Source: GCA-2717185 sp964386465
Lineage (GTDB): Bacteria; Pseudomonadota; Alphaproteobacteria; UBA8366; GCA-2717185
Reading direction: 5' to 3'
NCBI GenBank assembly: GCA_964386465.1
Contig: CAYLTU010000173.1
Location: 1-12,441 of the forward strand
Length of the DNA stretch: 12,441 bases
Within the stretch, counting starts at the first letter, position 1. The number at the start of each line of letters is the position of its first letter. Of this stretch, positions 1-7,444 are shown piece by piece. The position numbers were made by a program, and so were the translations under genes. Below the pieces are notes generated by a model. The model was not told the origin of the DNA and did no database searches. It worked only from the letters and a program-made list of their open reading frames with translations.

Positions 1-1
1 C

Positions 2-136
2 GAGGTGCTTCACGGCGCGGTGAAGGACGCCCTGCGCCTGGGCGCGATCGGCTACTCATGGAGTGCTTCCGGGCAAGCCACGGAACCTTCCGGTAACTGT
101 ATGGGTTCCTGTCATCCACATACGTCTGTTCTGTGA
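2..136 (+). pseudogene. IS21-family IstA transposase, C-terminal fragment
   Basis: Frame 2 is open from the window edge to a TGA at 134-136. Its first 18 residues, EVLHGAVKDALRLGAIGY (bases 2-55), resemble the conserved stretch near the C-terminus of IS21-family IstA transposases, where an A-V-x-D-A-L-R-L-G-A-I block is normally followed by F/Y-D-A-V-K and a proline/arginine-rich tail. Here the similarity stops after the tyrosine and the next residues look unrelated. No istB follows. This points to a truncated relic whose break lies near base 56. The recognition is from memory of the family and the match is short, so a chance resemblance remains possible. Confidence 0.5.
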
Positions 137-174
137 CCAGGACGCCTAGGGGAAGCAAAGTCAGGCACCACGAT

Positions 175-1266
175 CTAGCAGGCGGGCGTTGGCCGGGCGT
201 CGATCGGGGTCGGAGCGGCGTAGCGTGCCGGATTGACTTTCGCGGCGGTCTCTGCCTGCCGAGTTGCGGGAATACCTCGAATATTTGCAAAGAGCCAATT
301 GAGGTCCTCGCCGATATTTCCACGGCCCTCCAACCGTCGGGTGGGCGAGGGAACCAGCTTGCCCTGTTCCAGGCGGCCGAGAACGAACTGGAAGGCATAA
401 TTAGGCGTCAGCCCCATCCTCAGGTCGGCGATGCTGACCTCGTCATCCCGTACTATGAGTCGGTAGAAGCCACGACTGAACTGGGCCACTTTTTCTATGC
501 GGGGATCGTCGGCAGAACATTTTTCGAGTTGCAGATTGCGATCGTATGCATATAGCGTCGCACGCTCCGGGTCACCAAAGACCGGTACGTAAAGATTGAA
601 GCTCTGTTCGCCGTCGATGGCGATCACGCGCCAGAACGCGGTATTGAAGGGCGTCGGAGTAGCAATCAACCTGTCCGGCGTGACGCCTTTCCCGATTAAC
701 AACGTAACGGCCCTGCTGTCGACCATCTGTTGCGCGAGGACCGTCCAGCCAAGATAGGCAATGGAAAATCCAAGGCAAAGGGAGAGAACCTTGCGGTACC
801 GCGGCGTCCAACGTCGCAGGAAGATCGCCCAGACCATCGCGACGAGCAGCGGCAGCGTGTAGAGCGGATCTATGATGAATATCGAGCCCACCGATACAGG
901 TTCGATCCAGAACGGCCACAACAGGCGTGTCCCATAAATCGTGACGGCATCCAGAATAGCGTGGGTAGTGAAGCACAGGAAAACAGCAGCCCAGGCGAGA
1001 AACCGGTCGGGGTGGAGGGGCTTGAGCAAGAGCCTGATCATCTCCCCAAAGATCGGCGTCAAGGCAGCGTGGACAAACAGCGAATGTGTCCAGCCCCTGT
1101 GCTGCACGAACGCCTCGATGGGATCGTCGGGCGCCAGAAACACATCTAAATCGGGAAATGTGCCGAGAATGCCGCCGGTGAGGGCAGCGCGTCGGGGGCC
1201 AACCTTGCGGCCTAGAACTGCTACCCCGACACAGGCCCCAAACGCAAACTGAGTAACACTGTCCAT
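175..1266 (-). CDS. YdjM-type inner-membrane metal-dependent hydrolase
   Basis: The 363-residue product belongs to the YdjM/DUF457 family of membrane-bound, predicted metal-dependent hydrolases (related to E. coli YdjM and YbcI). Family landmarks are in order: FPDLD (about residues 37-41), HRGWTHSL (56-63), HAILDAVTIYGTRLLWPF (about 102-119) and IDPLYTLPLL (about 132-141). The conserved His and Asp residues in these blocks are the likely metal ligands. Hydrophobic segments lie near 5-20, 63-80, 90-105, 135-150 and 163-180. The C-terminal half (about 185-363) is a soluble extension without a motif I recognise. I chose the ATG at 1266; an in-frame TTG two codons upstream (1272) is possible, and neither has a clear Shine-Dalgarno. 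The gene is divergent from the AtuA pair. The physiological substrate of this family is not established. Confidence 0.85.
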   Translation of the reverse strand: MDSVTQFAFGACVGVAVLGRKVGPRRAALTGGILGTFPDLDVFLAPDDPIEAFVQHRGWTHSLFVHAALTPIFGEMIRLLLKPLHPDRFLAWAAVFLCFTTHAILDAVTIYGTRLLWPFWIEPVSVGSIFIIDPLYTLPLLVAMVWAIFLRRWTPRYRKVLSLCLGFSIAYLGWTVLAQQMVDSRAVTLLIGKGVTPDRLIATPTPFNTAFWRVIAIDGEQSFNLYVPVFGDPERATLYAYDRNLQLEKCSADDPRIEKVAQFSRGFYRLIVRDDEVSIADLRMGLTPNYAFQFVLGRLEQGKLVPSPTRRLEGRGNIGEDLNWLFANIRGIPATRQAETAAKVNPARYAAPTPIDARPTPAC

Positions 1267-1554
1267 GGGCAATCAAAGGCGAAATTACAGTTAAAAAAGG
1301 CCCTGAAGCTTCATCAGTCCCTGAACATGCGACCACCGGTGCCAGAAACTCTAATCAGCAATGGCACAGAACTAGGGGGCTAGACACTGGAGAAAAAGCA
1401 CCCATCGCATTTATTGGATCGTAGCCTCGTTTGCCTAATAAGTGACCGCTGTATGAGAAACAGATTGTAAAGGCGACAGGATAGCCCCGCCTGCCTACTC
1501 AGGTTAATCTAACATAGCGTCACAACGAACCCAACGATGCGCGGGAGATCGCAG
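1267..1554. promoter_or_regulatory. Divergent intergenic region between hydrolase and AtuA genes
   Basis: This spacer must supply promoters for both flanking genes. It is visibly richer in A/T than the genes, especially 1285-1300 and 1375-1475. The best plus-strand promoter-like pair I see is TTGCCT (1431-1436) with TATGAG (1452-1457), but the 15-base spacing is short and both boxes are weak. No operator-like palindrome stands out. Confidence 0.3.
1543..1547 (+). promoter_or_regulatory. Ribosome binding site deciding the AtuA start
   Basis: GGGAG lies seven bases before the ATG at 1555. The alternative ATG at 1537 lies upstream of this site and has no Shine-Dalgarno of its own. The family's N-terminal strand (K-P-I-R-M-L-A-A-T) also begins directly after the ATG at 1555. 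Confidence 0.6.
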
Positions 1555-2919
1555 ATGAAACCGATTCGAATGTTGGCGGCCACTGGAATGCTCGGCTACG
1601 GCTATGCCGAGGAATCGATCGAGCGCGCGCTCGAGATGGAACTCGACTTGATAGCGGCCGATGCGGGTTCGATGGATCCGGGGCCGTATTATCTCGGTGC
1701 GGGACAGGCCTTTGTGTCGCGGCCCGCGGCGAAGCGCGACCTGGCCCTGATGATGGTGGGAGGCGCGAAGAAGGGTGTCCCGGTATTCATCGGCTCTGCC
1801 GGCGGCGGCGGCGGCGATCCGCATGTCGACTGGCTGATGGAGATCGTGCGCGAGATTGCGACCGAAAATGGCCTCCATCCGAAAGTTGCGGTAATTCGGA
1901 GCGAGCAGTCAAAGGACGCGCTGAAGGCAAAGGTTAAGGCCGGCAAGATCGCGCCGCTTGGTCCGATCGCCGAGCTCACCGAGGAAGAAATCGAGAACTC
2001 GCACCGCGTCGTCGCAATGATGGGACCTGAGCCGTTCCAGAAGGCGCTTGAGGACGGCGCCGATGTGGTGATCGCCGGGCGGGCGAGCGACGCAGCTATT
2101 TACGCCGCAATCCCGCTGATGCGGGGCGCCGATCCAGGCCTCGCTTGGCATCTCGGCAAAATCATCGAATGCGGCGCCCAAGTCGCAGAGCCCCGCCTCG
2201 GTGGTGACGGCGTCATCGGCACGCTCTACGACGATCACTTTACTGTCGAACCGGGCCATCCCGATAAACGCGTGACACGAACCCGAGTCGCCGCCCATAC
2301 GCTCTACGAAAATCCGAGTCCCTATCACTTGAAAGAGCCGACCGGCCTCGTCGACACGACGCACGCCGCTTTCGCTCAGATCGACGACCGCACAGTCAAG
2401 GTGACCGGTAGTCGCTTCGAGCCGGCGAATGTCTACACCGTTAAGCTCGAGGGAGTGCGCTCGCTCGGATACCGCACGGTCTCGATGGCGGGCACACGCG
2501 ACCCGATCCTGACCGGACAGATCGAGACCTATATAGAGCACTGCAAAGAGCGGGCGACATTCGAGGCGGGTCAACTCGGCATAGAGCCCTCGACCTATCA
2601 GATCAACATCCATATCTACGGCAAGAATGCGACCATGGGCGAAATCGAGCCCGTGAAGGAGACGGCGGCACACGAGCTTGGCCTGTTGGTCGATGTGATT
2701 GGCGACACGGAGGAAATCTCCAAGGCCGTCTGCGCTAAAATTCGCTACCTACTGCTGCACGGCGATTTCGAAGGCCGAATGTGTATTTCCGGCAACATGG
2801 CGATCCCCTTTTCGCCGTCCGACATGCCGGTCGGCCAAGTCTATGAGTTCAGTGTTTGGCACGTAATGGAATGCGATCATCCGCTGGAAGCGGTGCGCAT
2901 GGAGATAGAGGCACTCTGA
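1555..2919 (+). CDS. AtuA-family protein (DUF1446, acyclic terpene utilization family)
   Basis: The 454-residue protein matches the AtuA/DUF1446 family, named after a gene required for acyclic terpene (citronellol/geraniol) catabolism in Pseudomonas; its enzymatic reaction is undefined. Recognisable blocks are an N-terminal AATGMLGYG (about 8-16), AADAGSMDPGPYYLG (34-48), a glycine-rich GSAGGGGGDPH loop (80-90) that may bind a nucleotide or phosphate, DVVIAGRASDAA (170-181) and HLGKIIECGA (199-208). No signal peptide or membrane segment is visible, so it should be cytosolic. The start is fixed by GGGAG at 1543; starting at 1537 would add six residues. Its stop overlaps the next gene's ATG by one base (TGATG), so the two should be translationally coupled. 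The family name should not be read as evidence of terpene use here. Confidence 0.85.
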   Translation: MKPIRMLAATGMLGYGYAEESIERALEMELDLIAADAGSMDPGPYYLGAGQAFVSRPAAKRDLALMMVGGAKKGVPVFIGSAGGGGGDPHVDWLMEIVREIATENGLHPKVAVIRSEQSKDALKAKVKAGKIAPLGPIAELTEEEIENSHRVVAMMGPEPFQKALEDGADVVIAGRASDAAIYAAIPLMRGADPGLAWHLGKIIECGAQVAEPRLGGDGVIGTLYDDHFTVEPGHPDKRVTRTRVAAHTLYENPSPYHLKEPTGLVDTTHAAFAQIDDRTVKVTGSRFEPANVYTVKLEGVRSLGYRTVSMAGTRDPILTGQIETYIEHCKERATFEAGQLGIEPSTYQINIHIYGKNATMGEIEPVKETAAHELGLLVDVIGDTEEISKAVCAKIRYLLLHGDFEGRMCISGNMAIPFSPSDMPVGQVYEFSVWHVMECDHPLEAVRMEIEAL

Positions 2920-3230
2920 TGGCAAAGTTACGGGACATAGCCAAGGTCATCCGCTCCAAGAACGCGGGAGCGCTGCTGTTCACCCTCGACATCATGTTCG
3001 AAGATCAGGCGACATACGAGAAAGTTCGAGACAGCGGCGTATTATCTCCGCGCTCGCTGAGCCCACTTTACGGCGTCACGGATAACGAAGTAGCGATTAT
3101 TCCAATGGACGTCGCCTACGCGATCAAGATCACTTTGCCGCGCAAAATTCCGTCCGGGTCACCGGGGGACACCGATATCTATGGTGCGCAACAACATGTG
3201 CCATTGATGGAGCTCGAGATCGCCGACTAG
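2919..3230 (+). CDS. DUF4387 family protein, partner of AtuA
   Basis: This 103-residue cytosolic protein is of the DUF4387 family, which is typically encoded directly after an AtuA-like gene or fused to its C-terminus. Characteristic segments are IRSKNAG (11-17), TLDIMFED (22-29), LYGV (50-53) and PSGSPGDTDIYGAQQH (78-93), the last being the family hallmark. AGAGG at 2907-2911 gives a good ribosome site seven bases before the ATG, and the ATG overlaps the upstream TGA. An in-frame upstream ATG at 2856 lies inside the AtuA gene and is unlikely. The pair probably forms one two-subunit enzyme, by analogy with fused versions. No catalytic residues are established. A palindrome follows ten bases after the stop. 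Confidence 0.85.
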   Translation: MAKLRDIAKVIRSKNAGALLFTLDIMFEDQATYEKVRDSGVLSPRSLSPLYGVTDNEVAIIPMDVAYAIKITLPRKIPSGSPGDTDIYGAQQHVPLMELEIAD

Positions 3231-3239
3231 GGCCCTGTT

Positions 3240-3272
3240 GTCATTCCGGGCGCATTAGCGAACCGGAATGAC
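3240..3272. repeat. Perfect 10-bp inverted repeat (terminator or REP-like palindrome)
   Basis: GTCATTCCGG (3240-3249) and CCGGAATGAC (3263-3272) pair perfectly around a 13-base loop, starting ten bases after the DUF4387 stop codon. There is no T-run on either side, so it is not a classic intrinsic terminator. The sequence resembles the dispersed 'cattccgg/ccggaatg' palindromes common in alphaproteobacterial intergenic regions, and it may act as a transcript-end stabiliser. Confidence 0.7.
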
Positions 3273-3285
3273 GCAGACAGGCGTT

Positions 3286-3328
3286 AGTCCCTATTCCCAT
3301 AGCCCGCTGGGCGTTCTCACTAGGGACT
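3286..3328. repeat. 8-bp inverted repeat with nested small hairpin
   Basis: AGTCCCTA (3286-3293) and TAGGGACT (3321-3328) are perfect complements. Between them GCCC (3302-3305) and GGGC (3309-3312) can form a smaller stem with a three-base loop. It follows the previous palindrome by 13 bases. The function is unknown. Confidence 0.5.
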
Positions 3329-3759
3329 TGATCAGGTCGTCATGCGTCATCAGTCTGATCTTATGTTGTTGGGCAAGGATCTTCCACGCCCTAGAACAGG
3401 GGCATGTCGAACTCGCTGAACGATAATTTTATTCGCGACGCGGAGATGCGGTTGAGCAACTGGCATCACAAAGGACCGGAGCACACGCTCAATCCCAACA
3501 CTCGGAGCGTGTTCTGAAGAACCTTTCGCCTCCATTGGATCCTAGGGTGTTTTATCGGTTGGTCGGGTTTTCTCCCTTGGTTAACTGATCATGTCCTTGT
3601 GTGAGAACCGCTGGTTGGTCGTCCCCCACCTCACGGCTAATCGGCAGTTCTTTTGTGTGGCGAGTGAACGCTCTGCATCGCGGCGCGGATACTCCACAAC
3701 GCGCAGCTCCACTCGTGACAGAATTCCAAATTCAAAAGAATGCTGGCAGACTGTTCGCT

Positions 3760-4419
3760 ATGAAACGCTTTGCCGCCACCATCTGCCTGACGGTTGCCGT
3801 GCTTCTTGGCTACGTGAGGGCAGGGCACCATCACCAGAGCCAATGGCAACAAATACGTCGGTGAATTCAAGGATGGCGAATTCCACGGACACGGCACCTG
3901 CACCATAGCCGATGGCCGGATAAAGGAAGGCATCTGGAAGGACGGTATTCTCCAATATACCCAGAAGGTCACCCCACCAGCTAATACTGCAGAAGAAGAA
4001 CGCAAGGCTGATATCGCTCGTAAGAAGGCAGAAGAAGAAGCCAAATTTAATCAGCGAAGCGTTTAGCTGAGCAAAGACAAGCGTCGGCGCATTTAATGCT
4101 GGGTGCGATGTACTTTCGCGGAGAAGGGATTGCTGAGAACCATAATGACGCGGTCAAGTGGCTTCGCACTGCTGCTGAGAACGGAGTGGCGGAGGCGCAG
4201 GTGCTTCTGGGCCGTATGTACTTTCGCGGAGAAGGGGTTGCCCAGAACCATAAGGAAGCGATCAAGTGGTATCGCATGGCTGCCAAGCAGGGGCATGAAA
4301 TCAAGGATGCAGAGGCACAGCACTGTCTGGCACTACCACTTTCCTCTGACAGTGTACATTTTCGTCCTCTTTCTAACTTTGGGGGGGGCGACCTCGCAAT
4401 CTTGGTGGAAGGTGGTTGA
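3760..4419 (+). pseudogene. Decayed secreted MORN-Sel1 repeat protein
   Basis: Three coding pieces of one apparent gene lie in alternating frames. The first (frame +1 from the ATG at 3760) starts MKRFAATICLTVAVLLGYV, a clear signal peptide. The second (frame +2, about 3818-4050) reads GQGTITRANG, then NKYVGEFKDGEFHGHGTC, ADGRIKEGIWKDG and a KKAEEEAK charged tail; these are MORN repeats. It meets a TAG at 4064-4066. The third (frame +1 again, about 4054-4300) begins AKRLAEQRQASAHLMLGAMY and holds two Sel1-like repeats of 36 residues. After about 4300 the Sel1 pattern dissolves, and the frame runs to a TGA ending at 4419. An internal deletion after the signal peptide and a one-base loss near 4051-4063 would explain the breaks. 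Intact relatives would be secreted scaffold-like proteins. It lies downstream of, and convergent with, the ABC operon. Confidence 0.75.
4108..4293 (+). repeat. 108-bp direct repeat encoding Sel1 units
   Basis: The stretch beginning ATGTACTTTCGCGGAGAAGG occurs at 4108 and again at 4216, exactly 108 bases (36 codons) apart. Each copy encodes MYFRGEG followed by a helix ending in a K-W-x-R motif and A-A. The second copy loses the pattern after about 26 residues. The spacing is the standard Sel1 repeat length. Confidence 0.85.
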
Positions 4420-4421
4420 AC

Positions 4422-4446
4422 TTTTTTTGCCACGGCGGCAAAAAAA
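4422..4446. repeat. Perfect T7-GCC/GGC-A7 inverted repeat
   Basis: Seven T plus GCC (4422-4431) pair with GGC plus seven A (4437-4446) around the five-base loop ACGGC. It lies 18 bases beyond the stop of the OppD-like gene, between two convergent transcription units. On both strands the stem is preceded by T and followed by A, the opposite of an intrinsic terminator, so its role is uncertain. Confidence 0.6.
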
Positions 4447-4464
4447 TTCGTCAAACGGCACATT

Positions 4465-5442
4465 CTACAACAAGCAGCGGACCATGTTGTCGGATGTGGG
4501 CCAGGTTTCGGCTGGCACTTCGCGTAGGCAGGCGGGATGCACATGCCGGCAACGGGGCGCGAAGGCACAGCCAGCGGCGAGTTGGGTCATGTCGGGCGGC
4601 GAACCGGGAATTGCTTCCAGCCGCTGGCCCCTGAGCTGGCCTTGAACCGTCGAAGATAACAGACCACGGGTATATGGATGGCGGGGGTTGCCCATGATCT
4701 CGCGGGCTGGGCCCGTTTCGACGAAGCGGCCGGCATACATCACCGCGATCCGGTCGGCGATCTCGACGGCGACGCCAACGTCATGGGTAACGAAAATTAC
4801 CGCCATGCCGAACTCACGCTGCAACTCGCGGAGGAGCAGCAGGATTTGGATCTGGACCGTTGCATCGAGCGCGGTGGTCGGCTCGTCCGCCAACAACACG
4901 CGCGGGCTACAAGCCAGCGCCAAAGCAATCATCGCACGCTGGCTCATGCCGCCCGAAAGTTCGTGCGGAAATGCCTTAAGCCGACGTTCCGGCGAGGGAA
5001 TCTGCACCCGTTCAAACAATTTAAGTGCGCGCTGGCGTGCCTCCGGGCCATCGACCTTGTCATGGCGCCGTATGGTTTCGATGATTTGGCGGCCAACCGT
5101 GTAGACAGGATCGAACGCCACCATCGGTTCTTGAAAGATCATCGCGACTTCCGAACCACGCAGGTCAGCGAGATCACGCTCGCTCATTCGCAAGGTATCC
5201 TGCTCACCGACCATCACCTGACCGTAAACCCGGGCCTGACTTGGCAGCAGACGCATCAAGGCGCGCAAGGTCACGCTCTTACCGGAGCCCGATTCACCGA
5301 GGATGCAGAGAACTTCGCCCGGATTGAGCGTGAAAGAAACGCCATTAACGGCATGCACCGTGGCGTCTCGGCTCACGAATTCGACCGATAGATCGGCAAC
5401 GTCGATGATCGGCTGGTTTTCGGTCACTTGGGCCTCGGCCAT
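4465..5442 (-). CDS. Oligopeptide/dipeptide ABC transporter ATPase, OppD/DppD type
   Basis: This 325-residue cytoplasmic ATPase powers peptide-type import with the OppF-like partner encoded upstream. Walker A is GESGSGKS (49-56), the Q-loop FQEP (103-106), the signature LSGGMSQR (162-169), Walker B VLLADEP (182-188) and the switch histidine in VTHD (218-221). All catalytic positions are present. The C-terminal oligopeptide-transporter extension carries the family cysteines C292, C298, C305 and C323. Length and layout are typical of OppD. The ATG at 5442 lies 33 bases after the OppF-like stop, with only a weak, distant AGGG. It is the last gene of the operon. OppD and DppD cannot be told apart from sequence alone, so the substrate stays open. 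Confidence 0.93.
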   Translation of the reverse strand: MAEAQVTENQPIIDVADLSVEFVSRDATVHAVNGVSFTLNPGEVLCILGESGSGKSVTLRALMRLLPSQARVYGQVMVGEQDTLRMSERDLADLRGSEVAMIFQEPMVAFDPVYTVGRQIIETIRRHDKVDGPEARQRALKLFERVQIPSPERRLKAFPHELSGGMSQRAMIALALACSPRVLLADEPTTALDATVQIQILLLLRELQREFGMAVIFVTHDVGVAVEIADRIAVMYAGRFVETGPAREIMGNPRHPYTRGLLSSTVQGQLRGQRLEAIPGSPPDMTQLAAGCAFAPRCRHVHPACLREVPAETWPTSDNMVRCLL

Positions 5443-5475
5443 GCTTAGGTCTTTCCCTGTACGCGCTTTATTCTC

Positions 5476-6528
5476 TCAGGCTGGCACCCGAGTGTGACCG
5501 GAGTCGGCCGTGTTCATATGACAGGCAACACGGTGTTCGTCCCCATCCGTGGCGAGGCTAAATTCCAGTTCGGGTTCGCGGGCAGCACAGACAGCCTCGG
5601 CGAATGGGCACCGGGTATGGAAACGGCACCCTGGCGGCGGGTTGATCGGGTTGGGCGGATCCCCGGTCAGTGGCGGGGTCTCGATGCGCTTGTCGGGATC
5701 CATCGACGGCATCGCCGATAGCAGCGCCTGGGTATAGGGGTGGCGGGTCCGTTCGTAGATGTCGTCGACAGTGCCAATTTCGACAATCTTTCCGAGATAC
5801 ATGACCAACACGCGGTCGCTAACATATTGCACCACATTCAGGTCGTGGGAGATGAAGATATAAGTGAGAGCCAATTCCTGTTTTAGATCAAGGAGCAGGT
5901 TGAGAACCTGCGCCTCGACCGATTTGTCGAGCGCCGAAACTGCCTCATCAAGGATCAGCAACCGTGGCTCCAGCGCCAGGGCGCGGGCGATATTTACCCG
6001 CTGGCGCTGCCCGCCGGAAAGTTCATGAGGATAGCGGCGGATGAACTGTCCCGGATCCAGCCCTACCTTCCCCAGTATATCGCGCGCGCGGGCGCGCGCC
6101 TTGTCCGTTGGGGTGCCGTGGACCTTTGGACCAAAGGCGATAGTTTCCTCAATTGGCAGCCGGGGATTGAGCGAGGAATAGGAATTCTGGAACACCATTT
6201 GCATCTGGCGCCGCATCTCACGGAGTTCCAGGCCATCACCATCGCCGACGGTTTGCCCGTCGAAGGCGATCTCGCCGGCATCGGATTTGATCAGATGCAT
6301 CAACAATCGCGCGGTCGTTGATTTACCGCAGCCCGATTCTCCGACGATCCCCAATACCTCGCCCGAGCGGATCGAGAAGCTGACGTCGTCCACCGCCTGC
6401 ACTTGCGCCACGGTACGGTTCATGATGCCGCCTAGGACCGGAAAATATTTACGCAGGCCGGTGACCATCAGCAAATCGCTCGACCCTGTAGCCGCGATCC
6501 CAGCGGGTTTGGGATGGGAGGAACTCAC
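5476..6528 (-). CDS. Oligopeptide/dipeptide ABC transporter ATPase, OppF/DppF type
   Basis: This is the second ATPase of the importer, about 350 residues. Counted from the GTG at 6528, it has Walker A GESGCGKST (63-71), Q-loop Gln114, signature LSGGQRQR (170-177), Walker B LLILDEA (190-196), switch His228 and C-terminal cysteines 301, 307, 314 and 336. I prefer the GTG start because GAGG (6537-6540) lies eight bases before it, overlapping the stop of the upstream permease gene. An ATG at 6552 would add eight residues and overlap that gene by 14 bases, without a Shine-Dalgarno. Homology begins around D-L-L-M-V-T-G, so either start leaves a short non-conserved lead. The order OppF before OppD is reversed relative to the classic enterobacterial opp operon. 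Confidence 0.92.
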   Translation of the reverse strand: MSSSHPKPAGIAATGSSDLLMVTGLRKYFPVLGGIMNRTVAQVQAVDDVSFSIRSGEVLGIVGESGCGKSTTARLLMHLIKSDAGEIAFDGQTVGDGDGLELREMRRQMQMVFQNSYSSLNPRLPIEETIAFGPKVHGTPTDKARARARDILGKVGLDPGQFIRRYPHELSGGQRQRVNIARALALEPRLLILDEAVSALDKSVEAQVLNLLLDLKQELALTYIFISHDLNVVQYVSDRVLVMYLGKIVEIGTVDDIYERTRHPYTQALLSAMPSMDPDKRIETPPLTGDPPNPINPPPGCRFHTRCPFAEAVCAAREPELEFSLATDGDEHRVACHMNTADSGHTRVPA

Positions 6529-6538
6529 GACTGCCGCC

Positions 6539-7444
6539 TCATAACCTGACATCCATCGCGCTGCGCACCCCGTCACTCAGCAGATTGAAGGTGATCGACG
6601 TAAAAAATATCATCGCGCCCGGCAGTGCCGCTACCCAGGGATTGACGTAAATGGATTGCCTGAGTGTGTTTAGCATCAGGCCCCATTCCGGCTCCGGTGG
6701 CTCGGTACCGAGGCCAAGGAAACTCAACCCCGACGCCAAGATTATACTGACGCTGATCAGGCTGGTCGCATAGATGAACACCGGCCCCAGCACGTTGCTC
6801 AGCACATGAACTCGAATGATGATCAGGTTGCCGGCGCCGCTAGCGCGGGCAGCCTCGACGTAATCGAGATTTCTAATCTGCGTGGTGACGCTTTCGGTCA
6901 CCCGTGTCAGCGGTGGTATGAAAACCAAGGTCATGGAGACGATGGCATTGCCAACGCCAGCGCCAAGCGCGCCTGAAATCGCTACCGCCAGCAGCACCGA
7001 GGGGAAGGCGTAGAATACGTCCATCACCCGCATGATGAGCATGTTAACGCGGCCGCCCATAAAGCCGGCCACCAGTCCCAACAGACCGCCAATACCCAAC
7101 GCTAAGACTACTGGCGTGACCCCCATAAAAAGCGACAGCCGCCCGCCGTAGAGCAGCCGCGTCAGCATGTCCCGGCCCATCTCGTCGCCACCCAGTGGAA
7201 AACCTGGCGTGCCAATTGGTTTCAACCGTTTCAGCATATTGGCCTTATAGGGATCGACTAGCGCGATCGCATCCGCGAACACCGCCGACAGGATGATCGT
7301 CAGCAGCACCGCGCCACAAACTAACGTAACCTTGTCTTGGCCAAGACGCATCAGTACCGTGGCCCAATACCCACGGGATTGAACCGCCACCTGGGCGGAG
7401 TCGACGGTCGCCTGCTGGTTTTTGTCGAGCGCGCGTCGGCTCAT
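6539..7444 (-). CDS. Peptide-type ABC transporter permease, OppC/DppC type
   Basis: The 301-residue inner-membrane permease pairs with the DppB-like protein to form the channel. An N-terminal membrane helix (about 40-60) is followed by the DppC-type segment GGDEMGRDMLTRLLYG (85-100) and then five further hydrophobic segments. The EAA loop that docks onto the ATPase reads YVEAARASGAGNLIII (195-210). SFLGLGTEPPEPEWG (241-255) is a typical DppC signature. The cytoplasmic lead of about 35 residues is usual for the family. Its ATG overlaps the DppB-like stop by one base (TGATG), indicating translational coupling. The stop lies directly before the OppF-like start. Confidence 0.93.
   Translation of the reverse strand: MSRRALDKNQQATVDSAQVAVQSRGYWATVLMRLGQDKVTLVCGAVLLTIILSAVFADAIALVDPYKANMLKRLKPIGTPGFPLGGDEMGRDMLTRLLYGGRLSLFMGVTPVVLALGIGGLLGLVAGFMGGRVNMLIMRVMDVFYAFPSVLLAVAISGALGAGVGNAIVSMTLVFIPPLTRVTESVTTQIRNLDYVEAARASGAGNLIIIRVHVLSNVLGPVFIYATSLISVSIILASGLSFLGLGTEPPEPEWGLMLNTLRQSIYVNPWVAALPGAMIFFTSITFNLLSDGVRSAMDVRL

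Larger units (their letters stand above)
3231..3759. other. Mostly non-coding stretch after the AtuA pair
   Basis: No convincing gene is visible. The first hundred bases hold two palindromes, listed separately. An ATG-to-TGA frame of 37 codons (3404-3517, plus strand) has no properly spaced Shine-Dalgarno, because AGGGG ends one base before the ATG, and it resembles no family I know. Longer frames on either strand here are unconserved in appearance. The stretch just before 3760 probably held the promoter and leader of the decayed MORN/Sel1 gene. Confidence 0.5.

Noticed and set aside
133..555. Plus-strand open frame of 140 codons
   Set aside because: It lies opposite the 3' half of the YdjM-type gene, has arginine/glycine-rich non-domain-like sequence and no ribosome site. 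It reads as an antisense shadow.
3404..3517. Possible 37-residue small protein on the plus strand
   Set aside because: The purine-rich AGGGG is only one base from the ATG, no family resemblance was seen, and the surrounding region looks degenerate.
4043..4066. AAATTTA as a programmed -1 frameshift site joining the MORN and Sel1 frames
   Set aside because: The heptamer is out of phase with the incoming frame, and the -1 frame meets a TAA at 4048-4050 right there. An ordinary one-base mutation further on explains the break better.
4108..4293. CRISPR-like repeat
   Set aside because: The 108-bp period is an in-frame Sel1 protein repeat with only two copies and no short repeat-spacer structure.
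4422..4446. Intrinsic terminator shared by convergent operons
   Set aside because: The stem is followed by A rather than T on both strands, so it lacks the U-tract required for intrinsic termination.
4103..4645. Plus-strand open frame of 180 codons across the Sel1 region
   Set aside because: It is a frame-shifted reading of the Sel1 repeats that runs into the antisense of the OppD-like gene. The Sel1 pattern is in a different frame.
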